Source of the DNA: JAWXBK01 sp034439975
GTDB lineage: Bacteria; Pseudomonadota; Alphaproteobacteria; Dongiales; Dongiaceae
Assembly (NCBI GenBank): GCA_034439975.1
Contig: JAWXBK010000064.1
Location: forward strand, 11,132 to 75,131
DNA: 64,000 nt
Reading direction: 5' to 3'
A program made the position numbers and the translations under genes. Numbering within the stretch: position 1 is the stretch's first letter; every line of letters starts with the position of its first letter. Shown here piece by piece: positions 62,124 through 64,000 of the stretch. Below the pieces are notes generated by a model. The model saw only the letters and a list, made by a program, of their open reading frames with translations, had not been told where the DNA came from and ran no database searches.

Positions 62124-63545
62124 ATGCCGCAGAAAATCCTGATGCCGGCGCTCTCGCCCACGATGACCGAGGGCAAGCTCGCCAAATGGCTCAAGAAGGA
62201 AGGCGACAAAGTTTCGCCGGGCGACCCGATCGCCGAGATCGAGACCGACAAGGCGACGATGGAGGTCGAGGCGGTCGACGAAGGCACGATTGGCAAGATC
62301 CTCGTCGCCGAAGGCAGCGAGAACGTGCCGGTCAATTCGCCGATCGCACTGCTGCTGGAAGAGGGAGAGGACGCTTCCGCGCTCGCTCAAGAATCGGCCG
62401 CCGCGAAACCCGACGCGGCGATAAAGAAATCCGACGCCCCCAAAACCGTAGCGAAACAGGCGGAAGCATCCAAAGCCGAGGTGAAGCCCGCTGAAGCAAA
62501 GCCTGCCGAAGCCCAACCCGCTGCGAAAGCTGACGACAAGGCACCTGCGCCCGTCGCAAAACCTGAACCAGCACCCGTCGCGAAGCCGACACCGGCTGCG
62601 CAACCCCAAGCCGCGCCGGCCGCAACGAACGATGGCAAGCGCGTTTTCGCCAGTCCGCTGGCGCGACGCCTCGCACGCGAAACCGGTATCGACGTCGCAC
62701 AGCTTTCCGGTAGCGGCCCGCACGGGCGCGTCGTTCGCGTCGATGTCGAGGCGGCAAAGGCGAAAGGCATTGGCACCGGCGCACGGCCCGGAACACCGGC
62801 CGGCGCGCTGTCATCCATTGCGCCATCGGTCTCGGGCCAGCTTCCGGCTCTGATACAGAGCGGCGACTTTGAAGTCGTCCCGCTTTCGACCATGCGCAAG
62901 GTGATCGCGCAGCGGCTTCAGGAATCGAAGCAGACGATCCCGCATTTCTATCTCACGCTCGATGTCGAACTCGATGCGCTGCTCGCCTTGCGTAAGCAGC
63001 TCAACGAAAAGCGCGACGATCTCAAGATCACGGTGAACGACCTCTTGATCCGCGCCTGCGGCATGGCGCTGGCGCAGGTCCCAGAATGCAACGTGATCTG
63101 GACCGGCAACCAGATGATGCGCTCGAAGAGCTACGACGTGTCGGTCGCGGTTGCGATCGATGGCGGCCTCATCACGCCGATCGTCAGGAATGCCGACCGC
63201 AAGGGGCTCGGCGCAATTTCGGCCGAGATGAAGGACAAGGCCGAGCGTGCCCGCAAGGGCAAGCTGCTGCCGGAGGAGTATCAGGGCGGTTGTTTTGCCC
63301 TCTCCAATCTCGGCATGTTCGGCATCAAGCATTTCCAGGCGATCATCAACCCGCCGCAATGTTCGATTCTGGCGGTTGGCGTCGGCGAGCAGCGCCCGAT
63401 TGTGAAGAACGGTGCGCTCACCATCGCGACCGTGATGTCGGCGACGCTCTCCTGCGATCACCGCGCGATCGACGGTGCGTTGGGCGCAAAATGGCTCAAC
63501 GTGTTCAAGAAGCTGGTTGAAGATCCGCTGACCATGATGCTGTGA
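62124..63545 (+). CDS. pdhC: Dihydrolipoamide acetyltransferase (PDH E2)
   Basis: This core subunit transfers the acetyl group to CoA. The 473-aa protein has one lipoyl domain (Lys 43 in ETDKATME), a Lys/Ala/Pro linker (about 85-170), a peripheral-subunit-binding domain (FASPLARRLARETGIDVAQL) and the catalytic domain with SCDHRAIDGALGAKW (the HxxxDG motif). I chose the ATG at 62124 after GAGGAG; the earlier open frame is inside pdhB. The first 50 residues are nearly the same as those of PdhB. Confidence 0.97.
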   Translation: MPQKILMPALSPTMTEGKLAKWLKKEGDKVSPGDPIAEIETDKATMEVEAVDEGTIGKILVAEGSENVPVNSPIALLLEEGEDASALAQESAAAKPDAAIKKSDAPKTVAKQAEASKAEVKPAEAKPAEAQPAAKADDKAPAPVAKPEPAPVAKPTPAAQPQAAPAATNDGKRVFASPLARRLARETGIDVAQLSGSGPHGRVVRVDVEAAKAKGIGTGARPGTPAGALSSIAPSVSGQLPALIQSGDFEVVPLSTMRKVIAQRLQESKQTIPHFYLTLDVELDALLALRKQLNEKRDDLKITVNDLLIRACGMALAQVPECNVIWTGNQMMRSKSYDVSVAVAIDGGLITPIVRNADRKGLGAISAEMKDKAERARKGKLLPEEYQGGCFALSNLGMFGIKHFQAIINPPQCSILAVGVGEQRPIVKNGALTIATVMSATLSCDHRAIDGALGAKWLNVFKKLVEDPLTMML

Positions 63546-63556
63546 GGATCTGATCG

Positions 63557-64000
63557 ATGGCCGAGGACAAATACGATCTCATCGTCGTCGGCAGTGGGCC
63601 GGGCGGCTATGTCGCGGCGATCCGCGCAGCCCAGCTCGGCATGAAAACGGCGATCGTCGAGCGGGAGAATCTGGGCGGCATCTGCCTCAACTGGGGTTGC
63701 ATTCCGACCAAGGCGCTGCTGCGCACGTCCGAGGTATATCATCTGATGATTCATGCCGGCGATTTCGGCCTGTCGGCGAAAGATGTCGGCTACGACATCG
63801 CGAAAGTGGTCGAGCGCAGTCGCAAGGTCGCGGGTCGGCTCAGCAACGGCGTCAAGTTCCTGATGAAGAAAAACAAGATCACCGTGCATGACGGTCAGGG
63901 GCGACTGGCCGGCAAGGGTAAGGTCATCGTCGAGAAAGACGGGAAGACCGTTGCAGAGCTCATCGCCACCAATATCATCCTCGCCACCGGCGCGCGCGCG
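63557..64000 (+). CDS. lpdA: Dihydrolipoyl dehydrogenase (3' end cut by window)
   Basis: This E3 flavoprotein reoxidises the lipoyl groups of the complex. The first 148 codons are visible. They include the FAD motif VVGSGPGGYVAAIRAAQ and the redox-active disulfide GGICLNWGCIPTKALL (Cys 43 and Cys 48). The ATG at 63557 follows GAGGAT, 11 nt after pdhC. The frame is open to the window end, so the C-terminal NAD and interface domains lie outside. Confidence 0.96.
   Translation, partial: MAEDKYDLIVVGSGPGGYVAAIRAAQLGMKTAIVERENLGGICLNWGCIPTKALLRTSEVYHLMIHAGDFGLSAKDVGYDIAKVVERSRKVAGRLSNGVKFLMKKNKITVHDGQGRLAGKGKVIVEKDGKTVAELIATNIILATGARA

Noticed and set aside
1..64000. CRISPR arrays, insertion sequences, prophage or att sites
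   Set aside because: No regularly spaced identical repeats, transposase or integrase motifs, or tRNA-flanking direct repeats were seen; gene order is almost entirely conserved housekeeping.

Overview
The window is a chromosomal segment of a GC-rich alphaproteobacterium; I cannot name the genus. The evidence is the gene order nuo operon - birA - coaX - rnj - mce - DUF1467, the short proline-tRNA synthetase without an editing insertion, a pyruvate dehydrogenase E1 beta subunit carrying its own lipoyl domain, RNase J in a Gram-negative setting, a GTTC-N7-GTTC LexA box, and promoters that resemble the alphaproteobacterial TTGACGS / GCTANAWC pattern. Coding density is very high. No stretch longer than about 220 bases lacks a gene. 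I see no tRNA, rRNA, CRISPR array, prophage or insertion sequence.

Layout. Positions 1-10580 hold the distal part of the complex I operon (nuoF, cut at its 5' end, through nuoN). It runs without a break into birA, coaX, rnj, mce, a small DUF1467 membrane protein, a rhomboid protease and a 3-methyladenine glycosylase (to 15909). A convergent purine-type NCS2 permease (15964-17253, minus strand) is interrupted by an in-frame TGA at a position where a Trp codon is expected. proS, a lolC/E-type permease, lolD and dnaE follow (17475-24243). Next comes the translation and envelope block rpsB, tsf, pyrH, frr, uppS, cdsA, dxr, rseP, bamA, skp, fabZ (24460-35103), ended by a strong hairpin. On the minus strand are gltA and gltX, then comEC (+), galE (-) and a TPR/O-GlcNAc-transferase-like gene (+). 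A minus-strand block lexA, moeA, moaC, trpC, trpD, trpG follows. A plus-strand divergent polysaccharide deacetylase separates trpG from trpE, and ppiD lies beyond. The right end (53647-64000) is tpiA, secG, pyrG, kdsA, eno, ftsB/divIC-like, pdhA, pdhB, pdhC and the start of lpdA.

How the genes work together. The window joins respiration (complex I), central carbon metabolism (tpiA, eno, pdh complex, citrate synthase), replication and translation (dnaE, rpsB, tsf, frr, proS, gltX), isoprenoid, phospholipid and outer-membrane assembly (dxr, uppS, cdsA, rseP, bamA, skp, lol, secG, ppiD), tryptophan and molybdopterin synthesis, and the SOS regulator.

Most of this is conserved housekeeping. The departures are what deserve attention. 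The lipid A genes normally interleaved with and following fabZ (lpxD, lpxA, lpxI/lpxB) are absent from their usual place, although kdsA is kept. galE plus a GT41-type glycosyltransferase sit between comEC and lexA. A polysaccharide deacetylase splits the trp genes. Five GANTC (CcrM) sites cluster in about 90 bp before the ftsB-like divisome gene. A structured RNA leader precedes rpsB. The purine permease carries a nonsense codon. I found no evidence of a wholly new multi-gene system.
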